The position numbers were made by a program, and so were the translations under genes. A DNA stretch of 64,000 nucleotides from Duganella aquatilis (lineage in GTDB: Bacteria; Pseudomonadota; Gammaproteobacteria; Burkholderiales; Burkholderiaceae_D): NCBI RefSeq assembly GCF_009674565.1, contig NZ_WKJL01000019.1, forward strand, positions 1-64,000, in the 5' to 3' direction. Below the pieces are notes generated by a model. That model saw nothing but the letters and a program-made list of their open reading frames with translations, ran no database searches and had not been told where the DNA came from. Below, piece after piece: positions 50,905 through 59,157 of this stretch (position 1 is the stretch's first letter; each line of letters opens with the position of its first letter).

Positions 50905-52768
50905 TGCCGCCGCCCATCGCCACGATGGACTTCAGCAGCGCGTCTTCCACGTCGCGCAACGTGACCGGCTTGGTCAGGTGATGGTCCATGCCGGCGTCGC
51001 GGCTGCGCGCGCGATCTTCTTCCATGCCCCAGCCGCTTAAGGCGATCAGATAGGTATTGCGCAGCGCCGGCTCGGCCCGCAGCTGGCGCGCGAGATCAAA
51101 GCCGTTGAGATGCGGCATGCCCAGATCCAGCACCGCGATCTCGGGCTGGAAGGCAAGCGCCGCCGCCATCGCCTTCGGCGCCTCGGTCACCACGCTGGTC
51201 ACGTGGCCAAGCTCCTGCAACAGCAGGGACAGCGTTTCGGCGGCATCCTCGTTGTCATCGACAATCAGGATGCGCAACGCGCGCGCTTTCGCCGGCGCGC
51301 CATCGCTGCCATCGTCGTCCGCCACGTTCGTCGTGGATGCCATGATCGGCAGCCGCAGCGTGAACACGGCGCCCGCCTTGTCGCCGGGACTCTCGACGTC
51401 AACACTGCCATCATGCATTTCCGCCAGCCGCTTCGCCAGCGCCAGGCCGACGCCAAGGCCGCCCTTGGAGCGTTCGGCCGAACCATCCACCTGCGTGAAC
51501 AATTCAAAAATGCGCGGCAGCATGGCGGCCGGAATGCCGATGCCGCTGTCGATCACGCGCACCACCACCTCGCCGCCGATCACCTCCGCGACCAGTTCGA
51601 TGTCGCCACCCGGCGGCGTGTACTTGGCCGCGTTGTTGAGCAGGTTGCTGATGATCTGCGCCACGCGGGTCATGTCGGCATTCAGCCAGACCGCCGTGCC
51701 GGGCAGCGTGATGGTGAAACGGTGATTGGCCGCGCTGATCAGCGGCCGGCTGGTTTCCACCGCGCTGTCGATCACCGCGCTCAGCTGCACCCGCGCGCGT
51801 TTCAGATTCACCATGCCGCGCGAAATGCGCGACACGTCAAGCAGGTCGTCGATCAGGTGCACCATGTGATGCAGCTGGCGCTCCATCATCGGCAGCACGC
51901 GCTGCGCCTGCTCGGGCTTACCGATCTTCAGCACCGCCAGGCCGTTGCGGATCGGCGCCAGCGGATTGCGCAACTCGTGCGCCAGCGTGGCCAGGAATTC
52001 GTCCTTGTAGCGGTCCGCCTCCACCAGCTTGCGCGCGTGGTGCTGCAAGGCCTCGGCGGCGGAGTTGCGCTCGATCAGGTCGGCGGCCTGGCGGGCCACG
52101 ATATCGATCAGGCGCAGGTCGCGCTCCTGCGGTTCATGACTGCGCGTCCAGTGCGTGGTGATCATGCCGACCAGGCGGCCGCTGCGGGTCAGCAGCGGCG
52201 TCGACTGCGCCGCGCGCACGCCGGCTGCGCGGAAGGCGATCAGATCGTCGCTGCCGGAGATGTCGTTCCAGGACTCGAAATCCGGCACCACCACCCGCTG
52301 CGACTTCAGCAGCGCGTGACCGCAGGTGGTGGCGCGGCCGGGATGCACCCATTGCCAGTAACTGACCGCTTCGTCGCTCAGGCCGCGGGTGGCGATCAAC
52401 TGCAGCTCGCCGCGCGCTTCGTCGTAGCGCTGGATGCTGCCGAAATCGGAACGCATGATCAGCGTGGCGGCATCCACCAGCTTCTGGAACAGCTCGCCGA
52501 CGTTGTGCTCGTCCACCAGCATCGCGCTGATGCCGTGCAGCAGGCGGGCGTCTTCCAGCTCGGCTTCCAGCTGCAGCTGGATCTCGTCGCGCATGCGCAA
52601 GGCGTGTTCCAGCTCGCGCTTTTGCGCTTCGACCACGGCCAGCGCCTGGCTCAGTTCAGCGGTACGCTCGTCGACGCGCTGTTGCAGCGCCGAGTCTGAG
52701 CGGTCTTGGTGTTCGGTATGTCGGGTATCCATGGTCTTCAGTATTTCGATTCGTTGAGCGGTTCTCAT
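50888..52768 (-). CDS. GAF-containing hybrid histidine kinase
   Basis: 626 residues. Coiled coil (about 25-75), GAF domain (about 85-235), HisKA with FLATLAHELRNPLAP, HATPase_c (GSGIGIPAAML-type G1; GLGVGLALAK G2), and a C-terminal REC with acceptor Asp in VLDLGMPHLNG. No membrane segment. Start at 52768 or 52732; neither ribosome site is strong. A 20-base palindrome with lux-box geometry lies 28 bases upstream. Confidence 0.9.
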   Translation of the reverse strand: MRTAQRIEILKTMDTRHTEHQDRSDSALQQRVDERTAELSQALAVVEAQKRELEHALRMRDEIQLQLEAELEDARLLHGISAMLVDEHNVGELFQKLVDAATLIMRSDFGSIQRYDEARGELQLIATRGLSDEAVSYWQWVHPGRATTCGHALLKSQRVVVPDFESWNDISGSDDLIAFRAAGVRAAQSTPLLTRSGRLVGMITTHWTRSHEPQERDLRLIDIVARQAADLIERNSAAEALQHHARKLVEADRYKDEFLATLAHELRNPLAPIRNGLAVLKIGKPEQAQRVLPMMERQLHHMVHLIDDLLDVSRISRGMVNLKRARVQLSAVIDSAVETSRPLISAANHRFTITLPGTAVWLNADMTRVAQIISNLLNNAAKYTPPGGDIELVAEVIGGEVVVRVIDSGIGIPAAMLPRIFELFTQVDGSAERSKGGLGVGLALAKRLAEMHDGSVDVESPGDKAGAVFTLRLPIMASTTNVADDDGSDGAPAKARALRILIVDDNEDAAETLSLLLQELGHVTSVVTEAPKAMAAALAFQPEIAVLDLGMPHLNGFDLARQLRAEPALRNTYLIALSGWGMEEDRARSRDAGMDHHLTKPVTLRDVEDALLKSIVAMGGGISKRS

Positions 52769-52795
52769 CCCACATTATGCATCGTGCGCATCTCA

Positions 52796-52815
52796 CACTG
52801 ACTAAACAATCAGTG
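52796..52815. promoter_or_regulatory. 20-base palindrome with lux-box geometry
   Basis: CACTGA-N8-TCAGTG, which fits the CT-N12-AG core of LasR/RhlR-type boxes. Lies between the hybrid kinase start and the LuxR-type gene. Confidence 0.4.
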
Positions 52816-52943
52816 CTTGGCCGTGCTATGGTTCGTCCTGACGGTGCCGTTCAAGGCATTGATGCTGGCGATGGACCTGGAGAGTTCGCTATGCGGCTAG
52901 GACATCCCCAAGAGACATCAATACGCACTGACCGTCATGCAGC

Positions 52944-54071
52944 TCAGCCAATCAGCCGGGTCATTGTCCGCACGAAATCTATCTGTCGCGTGAAGCCGGT
53001 CTTGCTCAGCAGGCTGCGTACTTGCGTGCGTAGGGTATTGTGCGAAACATTTCGCGCCTCCGCGATCTGTTCCAATGACAAGCCCTTGACCAGTGCAGCC
53101 GCCAGTCGCTGCTCGGCACCGCTCAGCGCGAAGAGCACTGCTGCCCGAGCCATAATCTCGTCCACATTGTCGTTTGGCAGGTCGATGATGAGCATAAAGT
53201 GCCGGTCGTCATGCCACCCTGCGTAACTTTCTTCCTCAACAGGCAAAGGAAATAACACGCCTCGCAATAGCAAGCCATCCGCGGTCTGCACGAGCAGATG
53301 CACTGGCCGCTGGCACGCACGGCCTATGGTCAAGGCCTCATCGATAGCCGGCGCGGAACGCCTACCGAGCGCACGCAAGCGACCGTTTACACAGCGGAAC
53401 AGCCCATTGCTGGATTTGAGTAAGGAGTCGGCCAGGGCGTTGCTCTTGATGATGCGGCCGTCGGCGCTTAACAATATCGAAGCCGCGCCGCTGTACTGAT
53501 CATCCCGCTGCGTATGCAGTGCCTTTAACTTGTACTGAATCTTAAGTGCCTGCTGAATGTGACCCAGCAGATTTTTCAGATGGCGCTTATGACTGAGTTG
53601 AAAATTGCCGTGACCAGGCGGACGGTACCAGCACAGATTGGTAAAGGGAATACCGCTGGATTCGGTGCCGTCAAACAGCACCGAGCCGAGCATGCCCTCC
53701 ATGCCGTAATGCCGCGCAAACTCATTGTAGTAGCGGCTTCGTCGCAGCTCGTCGTCGGCAATCAGCTCATTACCGATCAATACGACATCGCGTTTCATCC
53801 ATCCGCGCCGTCTGGCCTCGGCTGCCCAAATGTCCTCCTGGCACCAGTAGTCCCTGAAGCCCTCGATCATTTCCAGGGAGGTATTTTGACCAAGTAACGT
53901 GGCTTCCGGATCAGTCTCCGAATGCGAAGTGAACATGAACGACGAGTCGGCGCCAAAATTGGCGCCAAGCTGCGCCATCAAACCGGTCCAGTGGCCTGGT
54001 TTCATTGCAGCGGAGTAGATGGACGCAATGCAATTATCCAATATCGCACCTGGCAACAGTGAAAATGACAA
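52944..54071 (-). CDS. LuxR-type HTH regulator without a known input domain
   Basis: 375 residues. A C-terminal LuxR/GerE HTH (SLEQIAEARNVSHNTLRTQV) follows a PAS-like segment (ASILLSADGRIIKSNALADS) and a long N-terminal region with no recognised autoinducer-binding or receiver domain. Base composition is lower in GC than its neighbours to the left, suggesting acquisition. Next to a hybrid kinase gene, both on the minus strand, but 175 bases apart. Confidence 0.85.
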   Translation of the reverse strand: MSFSLLPGAILDNCIASIYSAAMKPGHWTGLMAQLGANFGADSSFMFTSHSETDPEATLLGQNTSLEMIEGFRDYWCQEDIWAAEARRRGWMKRDVVLIGNELIADDELRRSRYYNEFARHYGMEGMLGSVLFDGTESSGIPFTNLCWYRPPGHGNFQLSHKRHLKNLLGHIQQALKIQYKLKALHTQRDDQYSGAASILLSADGRIIKSNALADSLLKSSNGLFRCVNGRLRALGRRSAPAIDEALTIGRACQRPVHLLVQTADGLLLRGVLFPLPVEEESYAGWHDDRHFMLIIDLPNDNVDEIMARAAVLFALSGAEQRLAAALVKGLSLEQIAEARNVSHNTLRTQVRSLLSKTGFTRQIDFVRTMTRLIG

Positions 54072-54372
54072 CTATACGTGATAGCAGATCGTCATTGGAA
54101 ATTTGCAGGCCAGCGTCGCGGATTCACAACTAAAGCACGTCTAGCGGCCTTGGCTGAGCGCAGCCCTGCCACGCGACCAGCGATGGCGTTCGAGCAAGGA
54201 TGATTAGAAATTCCCATATGGAAATATTTTATTTTAGGTTTTCATCCAAATTGGTGATGCATGCCATTTTTTCAAAAAATAAAATCCTATATGGATAGGG
54301 ATTCATCCATCAATATTTCAATAATTAGTTCAATCTTTAATAATCCCATTAAACCTGTCTAGAGAGAAAAAA
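54072..54372. other. Low-GC non-coding region
   Basis: Between the LuxR-type gene and the first exported protein. The left third is GC-rich and contains a short minus-strand open stretch that may be a gene remnant; the right two thirds are very A/T-rich with no clear operator. Probably holds the promoter of the gene at 54373. Confidence 0.6.
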
Positions 54373-54705
54373 ATGAAACGATTCGGCATATTGATAGCAA
54401 TATTCAGCATTCTGGGTTCGACTATCGTTATAAATGCGAGCGCTGAGGACAGCGATTACATTTATCAAACGATTCCTGCGGGTGGCGTCTGGAAGCAATG
54501 TGAAGCAACCAGGGCCAGCGCGCTTCAATGGGCTCGTGCCGACATGGAACGCGAGGCTCGCGAAGATTGCCGGCAGTTAGGAAAAGGTTGGAGTTATAAA
54601 GAAATTTCGGTCGAAGGTTACCAAGGAATCAATCCATGCGAAGGCGGAAAGAGTTTCAAGGCTTTCATTGAAAGGGCTTCTGCCATCTGTAAGCGGCTAC
54701 GATAA
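54373..54705 (+). CDS. Small exported protein, low GC
   Basis: 110 residues. Signal peptide MKRFGILIAIFSILGSTIV ... ASA-E, mature part with three Cys (KQCEAT, EDCRQL, NPCEGG, plus ICKRL) that could form two disulfides. A-rich stretch with GAGAG before the ATG. Codon and base use differ from the chromosome to the left, so likely acquired DNA. Unknown function. Confidence 0.7.
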   Translation: MKRFGILIAIFSILGSTIVINASAEDSDYIYQTIPAGGVWKQCEATRASALQWARADMEREAREDCRQLGKGWSYKEISVEGYQGINPCEGGKSFKAFIERASAICKRLR

Positions 54706-54752
54706 GAAATCAGGAAGCCAATTACACTTCAGCAATTCGACTTCGAGCTAAC

Positions 54753-55142
54753 ATGAATAAAAATCCCAAAATCATAAATTTGGCGTTGTTTTTTATTTTT
54801 ACAATCTTAATATTTTTCCTAGCAGGCACTGCCAGAGCCGGTGAAATAAAAATACAATGCTCCGCACTTTATATTGTTATCGAAAAAGACGAAAATGGAA
54901 AGCACACCTTATCAGTAACCAATGACAATGATCGGGATAGTGCTAGGTTGAATTATCGCGTTTACGATAAAAGTATTTCAATATCGGAAAATGAAATCGT
55001 ATGGGAGCATCGCCTCCCATCAGGAATTCAAACTTATACAATTGACAGGGTAAAAGGATCAATGTATTCCGAGTGGAACGGACATATTGGAAAGGAGTTT
55101 TCTTGTGAGGCTGTCGATGGCCCGACAAAGAAAAAGTTTTGA
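54753..55142 (+). CDS. Small exported protein, low GC
   Basis: 129 residues. Signal peptide ending GTARA-G, mature beta-rich part with two Cys and a Lys-rich C-terminus. Follows the previous gene by 47 bases. Outside the prophage attachment site, so either part of an older insertion or of the host flank. Unknown function. Confidence 0.68.
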   Translation: MNKNPKIINLALFFIFTILIFFLAGTARAGEIKIQCSALYIVIEKDENGKHTLSVTNDNDRDSARLNYRVYDKSISISENEIVWEHRLPSGIQTYTIDRVKGSMYSEWNGHIGKEFSCEAVDGPTKKKF

Positions 55143-55263
55143 TTATCTGACGAAGAATTTAAGCGGACCGGTCAGTATCGAAATTTGAACCAAGGTGGGA
55201 GATTAGTTGAGGAACGCGCGCCCTCGGCGGGCTGGACTGGTAGGCCCAGCGGCTCGAAAAAGC

Positions 55264-55290
55264 AAAAAACCGCCCGGTGGGCGGTTTTTG
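55264..55290 (-). terminator. Terminator of the tRNA-Ser locus
   Basis: Stem AAAAACCGCCC / GGGCGGTTTTT with a three-base loop (55265-55275 with 55279-55289). It lies just past the 3' end of the tRNA fragment on the minus strand and is likely the original tRNA terminator. Confidence 0.8.
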
Positions 55291-55298
55291 CGTTTTCT

Positions 55299-55356
55299 TG
55301 GCGGAAGCGGTGAGATTCGAACTCACGAACGGCTCTCACCGTCGGCAGTTTTCAAG
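55299..55356 (-). other. Prophage attachment site: 3' fragment of tRNA-Ser(UGA)
   Basis: On the minus strand this reads from the anticodon loop (CTTGAAA, anticodon TGA) through the variable arm, a T arm with GTGAG-TTCGAAT-CTCAC, the acceptor strand CGCTTCCG and CCA. The 5' half, with GGAAGCG and the D arm, is absent, so this is the chromosomal 3' piece left by integration within the anticodon loop. An intact tRNA should lie at the other end of the element, to the right of the window. Confidence 0.85.
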
Positions 55357-55671
55357 TCTCCGAACTAAATGATTTAATTCAACTACATACGTGTTATTTC
55401 ATTCCGCAACTACGTTCGCAAACGCAACGCTAGGCCATTGATTCTACAAGGCTACCACATGCGTTGCGGAACGATTTTTCCGTCATAACATGTAGCTACC
55501 GTTAAATTTATATTACTATCAGGACTCACTGTCCTTCGGCACTCCGGAGAAGTTGCTTGTACGCACTCTACCGCCACTAGACATGCTAACAGGGGGAGTG
55601 CGTACCGGTGTCACGATCCAGCCATCATTGCGAAAGCGGCTGAAACTCGTACTAATTTTGGAGCTAGTTTT
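55357..55671. other. Prophage junction region with CGCAAC repeats
   Basis: No convincing gene. Holds TTCCGCAAC (55402-55410), CGCAACGC (55423-55430) and their inverted partner (GCGTTGCGGAA, 55461-55471), which resemble integrase arm-type or excisionase sites. The right part carries the promoter of the gene at 55672. Confidence 0.55.
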
Positions 55672-56091
55672 ATGACTTGGTTTACGAAGAAACCTACCGA
55701 TACGCAAGCGGAGCTTGCGGAATTAGCTGGCCTGTTAACCCAGGAAGGATGGCGTGTAGATGCCCATGTGAACGGAATTATTCGCCTGAAAATCGATGGT
55801 GGAGTGTATTTGATAGCTCAAGAAAAGGACGACAAAGGCTTCTACCAGATCGCGTTTCCCGGCGTGTACTCAGCACCGAACGCTAGTATAGATTCCAACG
55901 TCTTGAAGACGATGCGGCAAGTTAACGAAACGTGCAAATTTGTAAAATGCCACCTAGTAGAAGAGACGGTCCACATCGTCATACAGGTGCTCGCCAGTTC
56001 TCCGAAGGAAGTGATAGCGCATTTTGCGAGATATATCTCTGCACTAAAGTATGGGAGCACGGTCTTCTGGGAGGGAGTCAAGCAAAAATGA
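55672..56091 (+). CDS. YbjN-like protein, prophage cargo
   Basis: 139 residues, alpha/beta, no signal peptide. Pattern (LLTQEGWRVDAHVNGIIRLK ... IHIVIQVLASSPKEVIAHF-like) is that of YbjN/type III chaperone-like folds, low confidence. GGAG lies 8 bases before the ATG. ATGA overlap with the next gene. Being right behind the attachment site, it is a moron-type gene likely expressed in the lysogen. Confidence 0.68.
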   Translation: MTWFTKKPTDTQAELAELAGLLTQEGWRVDAHVNGIIRLKIDGGVYLIAQEKDDKGFYQIAFPGVYSAPNASIDSNVLKTMRQVNETCKFVKCHLVEETVHIVIQVLASSPKEVIAHFARYISALKYGSTVFWEGVKQK

Positions 56092-56531
56092 GCGACGACG
56101 GACGCAAAGTATCCCCTAGCTTGGTCGCTGGGGGCATCATGACGTTGATCGCTTATTTAGTCGACAACGTGTCCAACCACGACGTGCGGAAGGCTCTAAT
56201 AATGTGCCTACCGTACGGATCGGTGTTGTGCGTTCCCATCGCTGCTTGGGCGATCTGGCGGACCAAGGCTATTTGGGATGACTTTGTACATAGCTCTACA
56301 GAAAAGGTACTGAACAAGCGTACTCTCCCTATAGACAAAAACGCAAATCTTATTCTCTCAGATCCCAATGCAAGCGAGGAGGCTAAGCGAGAGGCGGCCG
56401 CATTACAAAACAATGCACGTTTAGAGAACTTGCGTGTTGCCTCCAAATCGCACTCAAGCGCGGTTACGGATGTTTCCGCGTTGCAAGCTAACGAACAGGC
56501 TAATACTCCAGCAGCACGTATTTCGGATTAG
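56088..56531 (+). CDS. Membrane protein, prophage cargo
   Basis: 147 residues with two membrane helices (about 12-27 and 38-58), then a charged cytosolic tail. Overlaps the YbjN-like gene's stop by four bases, so the two are translated together. Could be a superinfection-exclusion or defence pair; no sequence match to support this. Confidence 0.68.
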   Translation: MSDDGRKVSPSLVAGGIMTLIAYLVDNVSNHDVRKALIMCLPYGSVLCVPIAAWAIWRTKAIWDDFVHSSTEKVLNKRTLPIDKNANLILSDPNASEEAKREAAALQNNARLENLRVASKSHSSAVTDVSALQANEQANTPAARISD

Positions 56532-56580
56532 TAGGCTGCGACAAAGCCTACGTGACAGCGCCGCCAGTTCCCACGTTGAG

Positions 56581-57255
56581 CTATCGCAGCATGCGGTACT
56601 CCGCCTTGGTCAACTCCCGCTGCTCGACATCGAACTCACAAAGCCACCCGGCGCGCTCTACCCATTGGGATCGATCACCGTGCGCGTCCCAAACCTGTAG
56701 ACCGCCAAGCTCGAAAGTATTATCAGACATCCATTCGATATGGCAGTCCACAAGGCGACCAGCCGGAAACGTAGCCGTCTTGTAGTGATGCATCTCGGCG
56801 CAAAGTGTGTGGCGCTGAAGTGGAGTTACATAGTCAGTTGTCACAACCAACGTGCCACGAGTGCCGCTGGCTTGGTGAATCGCGCTCTTAGGTATTGCCG
56901 CACCACGCTCGTATGTGTGTCGAACTCTAAAACCTGCCGCTTGCTCTGGCACCCACAACTTACAAACCCATGTCTGCGCAAACCCACGCGGCTTGCCGTA
57001 CTCCATCCGCACCTCTTCGACGCCGCTCAGCACTAGGTTCCACCCGTGGACTTTTACCAGTTTCGGCAGCAGCATTTGTGCAAGAATGCGCTGCTCACCA
57101 ATTGGCCGCAACCGAGCGACCTTGGCTGGCCGACGATTACCGTCGAGCGTAACCTCGACCACCACCAGCTCCAGCAGCGAGGCACCGTCAACAACCGGCA
57201 ACGCGCTGGCCAGCGCCGCCCCCTCTTCCCGGCGCCGTGACACCCAGACCTTCAT
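56581..57255 (-). CDS. Hypothetical phage protein
   Basis: 224 residues, soluble, several Trp, Cys and His residues in the C-terminal half. No domain recognised. ATG 57255 lies 20 bases from the LexA box, so it may also be SOS-controlled, divergently from the SRAP gene. Confidence 0.65.
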   Translation of the reverse strand: MKVWVSRRREEGAALASALPVVDGASLLELVVVEVTLDGNRRPAKVARLRPIGEQRILAQMLLPKLVKVHGWNLVLSGVEEVRMEYGKPRGFAQTWVCKLWVPEQAAGFRVRHTYERGAAIPKSAIHQASGTRGTLVVTTDYVTPLQRHTLCAEMHHYKTATFPAGRLVDCHIEWMSDNTFELGGLQVWDAHGDRSQWVERAGWLCEFDVEQRELTKAEYRMLR

Positions 57256-57275
57256 TTCTAGCCCTTAATAGATTA

Positions 57276-57297
57276 CTGTATGTTTGTACAGTATAAT
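57276..57297. promoter_or_regulatory. LexA box overlapping a TATAAT promoter
   Basis: CTGT-ATGTTTGT-ACAG (57276-57291) extended by TA on each side, directly abutting TATAAT (57292-57297). Repression of the SRAP gene is expected; the divergent gene is also within reach. Confidence 0.9.
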
Positions 57298-57350
57298 CAC
57301 CCGAGCGGAAAAGCGCTATCATGAAATTCCATCGGTAAAGGAACTCAGCC

Positions 57351-58097
57351 ATGTGCGTGAACTATCGACCACCGGACACCGCAACGTTAAACGCCAACAT
57401 GGGCGGCTTATTCGGCATAAGCGAGGTATGGGAGCGGGAAATATGGAAGGATTACAGTGCGCCCATCGTGCGGCGCGGGGCAAATGGCCAGCGAGAGGGA
57501 GTACTGGCCAACTACGCCATGTACCCCATGGAAGTGCAGCGGCGAGAATACGAAGCTAAAAAAGCGAAGGCATTAGAACGCGGCCTCCCAGTACCCAAGC
57601 CGAAATGGTTTGACACGATGAACGCACGTTCCGAAGACCTGCTGATGCGCCCACTGTACACGCCAGCATGGAAGCGTCAGCAGTTCTGTTTGGTGCCTGC
57701 CACCTGCTTTTTCGAGCCGTGCTACGAGACCGGGACAGCAGTGCGCTGGGGCATCGGCATGGCCGATATGTCGATGTTTGCCATCGCCGGCCTATGGCGC
57801 GAGTGGGCTGGCAAGGACGGCCCTGTAGTCGCATTCACGCAACTGACCATCAACGCCGACGAACACCCGCTGATGCGCCGATTCCACAAGCCAGACGATG
57901 AAAAGCGCTCACTGGTGATCGTTCCCCAGGCAGAGTGGGATGACTGGCTGGAATGCAAAGACTTAGATTTCGCCCGTAGCTTCCTGCGGCACTATCCAGC
58001 GGACCTTATGAAGTCATGGGCCGAACCACAAGCCTTGCGTACCCGAACCCCGGCCACGACGAGCGCGCCAGCAAACACGCAATTGGATCTGCTATGA
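57351..58097 (+). CDS. SOS response-associated peptidase family (SRAP/YedK, HMCES type)
   Basis: 248 residues. Catalytic Cys2 after Met removal, then Asn91 (NARSED), Glu122 (FEPCYE) and His172 (EHPLM), the SRAP active site that forms a stable thiazolidine crosslink with abasic sites in single-stranded DNA. Length and spacing are family-typical. Preceded by a perfect LexA box and TATAAT. Shields phage or host DNA from abasic damage after SOS induction. Confidence 0.93.
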   Translation: MCVNYRPPDTATLNANMGGLFGISEVWEREIWKDYSAPIVRRGANGQREGVLANYAMYPMEVQRREYEAKKAKALERGLPVPKPKWFDTMNARSEDLLMRPLYTPAWKRQQFCLVPATCFFEPCYETGTAVRWGIGMADMSMFAIAGLWREWAGKDGPVVAFTQLTINADEHPLMRRFHKPDDEKRSLVIVPQAEWDDWLECKDLDFARSFLRHYPADLMKSWAEPQALRTRTPATTSAPANTQLDLL

Positions 58098-58327
58098 CTG
58101 ATGGAATGAAAACCGCTCAGCCGCGCGACAATGATCTTGTACGAATGATCGGGGATAAATATGGAGCGATCATGCGTGTGACATGCTCAGACCTGGGCGA
58201 TGAGCACAACTGGGAAGGCGTCAGAAACGGCATCTACTGCGAATGGGTAGTAAATGGGGAGTTACGGTTTGAGGTCTTTAGAAAGGGACAATTGGAAATA
58301 GTAAGCAGTTCTGATGCCGAAATCTGA
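58094..58327 (+). CDS. Hypothetical small protein
   Basis: 77 residues with ATG overlapping the SRAP stop (ATGA), so co-expressed and SOS-controlled. Soluble, with Trp and Cys (NGIYCEWVVNGELRFEVF). No domain recognised. Confidence 0.7.
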   Translation: MTDGMKTAQPRDNDLVRMIGDKYGAIMRVTCSDLGDEHNWEGVRNGIYCEWVVNGELRFEVFRKGQLEIVSSSDAEI

Positions 58328-58349
58328 GTGCGAAAATTCACCATCAAAT

Positions 58350-58399
58350 TTCTACACACTTCTACACACCTTTGATTTTTGTGTGTATAATTACACACA
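58350..58399 (+). promoter_or_regulatory. HicAB operator and promoter
   Basis: Palindrome TGTGTGTA-TAAT-TACACACA (58380-58399) encloses the -10 TATAAT (58386-58391). Two direct copies of TTCTACACAC (58350-58359, 58360-58369) lie upstream and repeat the same TACACAC half-site. HicB binding here would repress the operon. Confidence 0.8.
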
Positions 58400-58417
58400 T
58401 CAACATTCGGGGGGTAG

Positions 58418-58600
58418 ATGAACTCAAGTAAATTGATCCGAATGCTGGAAGAAGATGGCTGGAAGGAAGTGCGAGTTAAAGGAAGCCACCATCACTTCAA
58501 ACACGCTGAAAAGCCCGGTCTTGTAACGGTCCCACACCCGAAAAAAGACCTGCCAATTGGAACGTGGAACAGCATTTTGAAAGACGCAGGACTGAAGTAA
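58418..58600 (+). CDS. hicA: HicA toxin (mRNA interferase)
   Basis: 60 residues, the canonical HicA length. dsRBD-like fold with the catalytic His24 in GSHHHFKH and the typical end GTWNSILKDAGLK. It cleaves mRNA on or off the ribosome and is neutralised by HicB. GGGGG lies before the ATG. The hicA gene comes first, with hicB 122 bases downstream across a hairpin. Confidence 0.93.
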   Translation: MNSSKLIRMLEEDGWKEVRVKGSHHHFKHAEKPGLVTVPHPKKDLPIGTWNSILKDAGLK

Positions 58601-58606
58601 GCAGCG

Positions 58607-58632
58607 CCCCGGCATCTGGGAGGATGCCGGGG
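58607..58632 (+). terminator. Hairpin between hicA and hicB
   Basis: Perfect ten-base stem CCCCGGCATC / GATGCCGGGG with six-base loop, no T tract, in the 122-base hicA-hicB gap. It may attenuate, stabilise or process the transcript and so set the toxin to antitoxin ratio. Confidence 0.6.
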
Positions 58633-58722
58633 ACTACTTGAGGAAACACACGAATACCAACCAAGCCATAGTAGTTATTGCTGATCGGACGTGGAGCACG
58701 GAGCCGGTCGAAGGAGTTAAAC

Positions 58723-59145
58723 ATGGATATCCCAGTCGTAATTTTTAAAGATGAAGGTAGTGTGTACGGCGTGAACGTGCCGGACATCAAAGGTGTGCAT
58801 TCATGGGGCGATACTGTAGAGGATGCGCTGAAGAACGCAAAAGAGGCGATCACCAGTCATATTGAAACGCTTTTGGAGTTGGGTGATGTTGTCGAAATCA
58901 CCAAAAGCAAAATCGAAGATTTGCAGGCTGATCCTGCACATGCCGGAGGCATTTGGGCACTGGTCGATATTGATCTGGAAAAGCTGGACAGCACACCCGA
59001 GCGCATCAATATCAGCTTGCCTCGCTTCGTTCTGAGCAAGATCGATAGATACGTTGCACCTCGCCACGAGTCACGTAGTGGCCTGTTGGCACGTGCAGCG
59101 ATGCAACTTATCGAAGAGGAGTCAAAGCACGTTCAAGCGGCTTGA
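58723..59145 (+). CDS. hicB: HicB antitoxin
   Basis: 140 residues. RNase-H-like HicB N-terminal fold (VYGVNVPDIKGVHSWGDTVE; EDALKNAKEAI) and a C-terminal ribbon-helix-helix (INISLPRFVLSKIDRYV), which binds the operator. AAGGAG precedes ATG 58723. Neutralises HicA and represses hicAB. Confidence 0.93.
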   Translation: MDIPVVIFKDEGSVYGVNVPDIKGVHSWGDTVEDALKNAKEAITSHIETLLELGDVVEITKSKIEDLQADPAHAGGIWALVDIDLEKLDSTPERINISLPRFVLSKIDRYVAPRHESRSGLLARAAMQLIEEESKHVQAA

Positions 59146-59157
59146 CTATCGGATCCA

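Noticed and set aside
51110..52699. 529-residue plus-strand open frame
   Set aside because: Shadow of the hybrid histidine kinase; Arg/His/Ala repeats, no motif.
55299..55400. Full tRNA-Ser gene
   Set aside because: The acceptor 5' strand and the D arm are not present, so only the 3' fragment is called.
55519..55707. 62-residue minus-strand frame near the attachment site
   Set aside because: No ribosome site, no recognised domain, and it overlaps the start of a better-supported gene.
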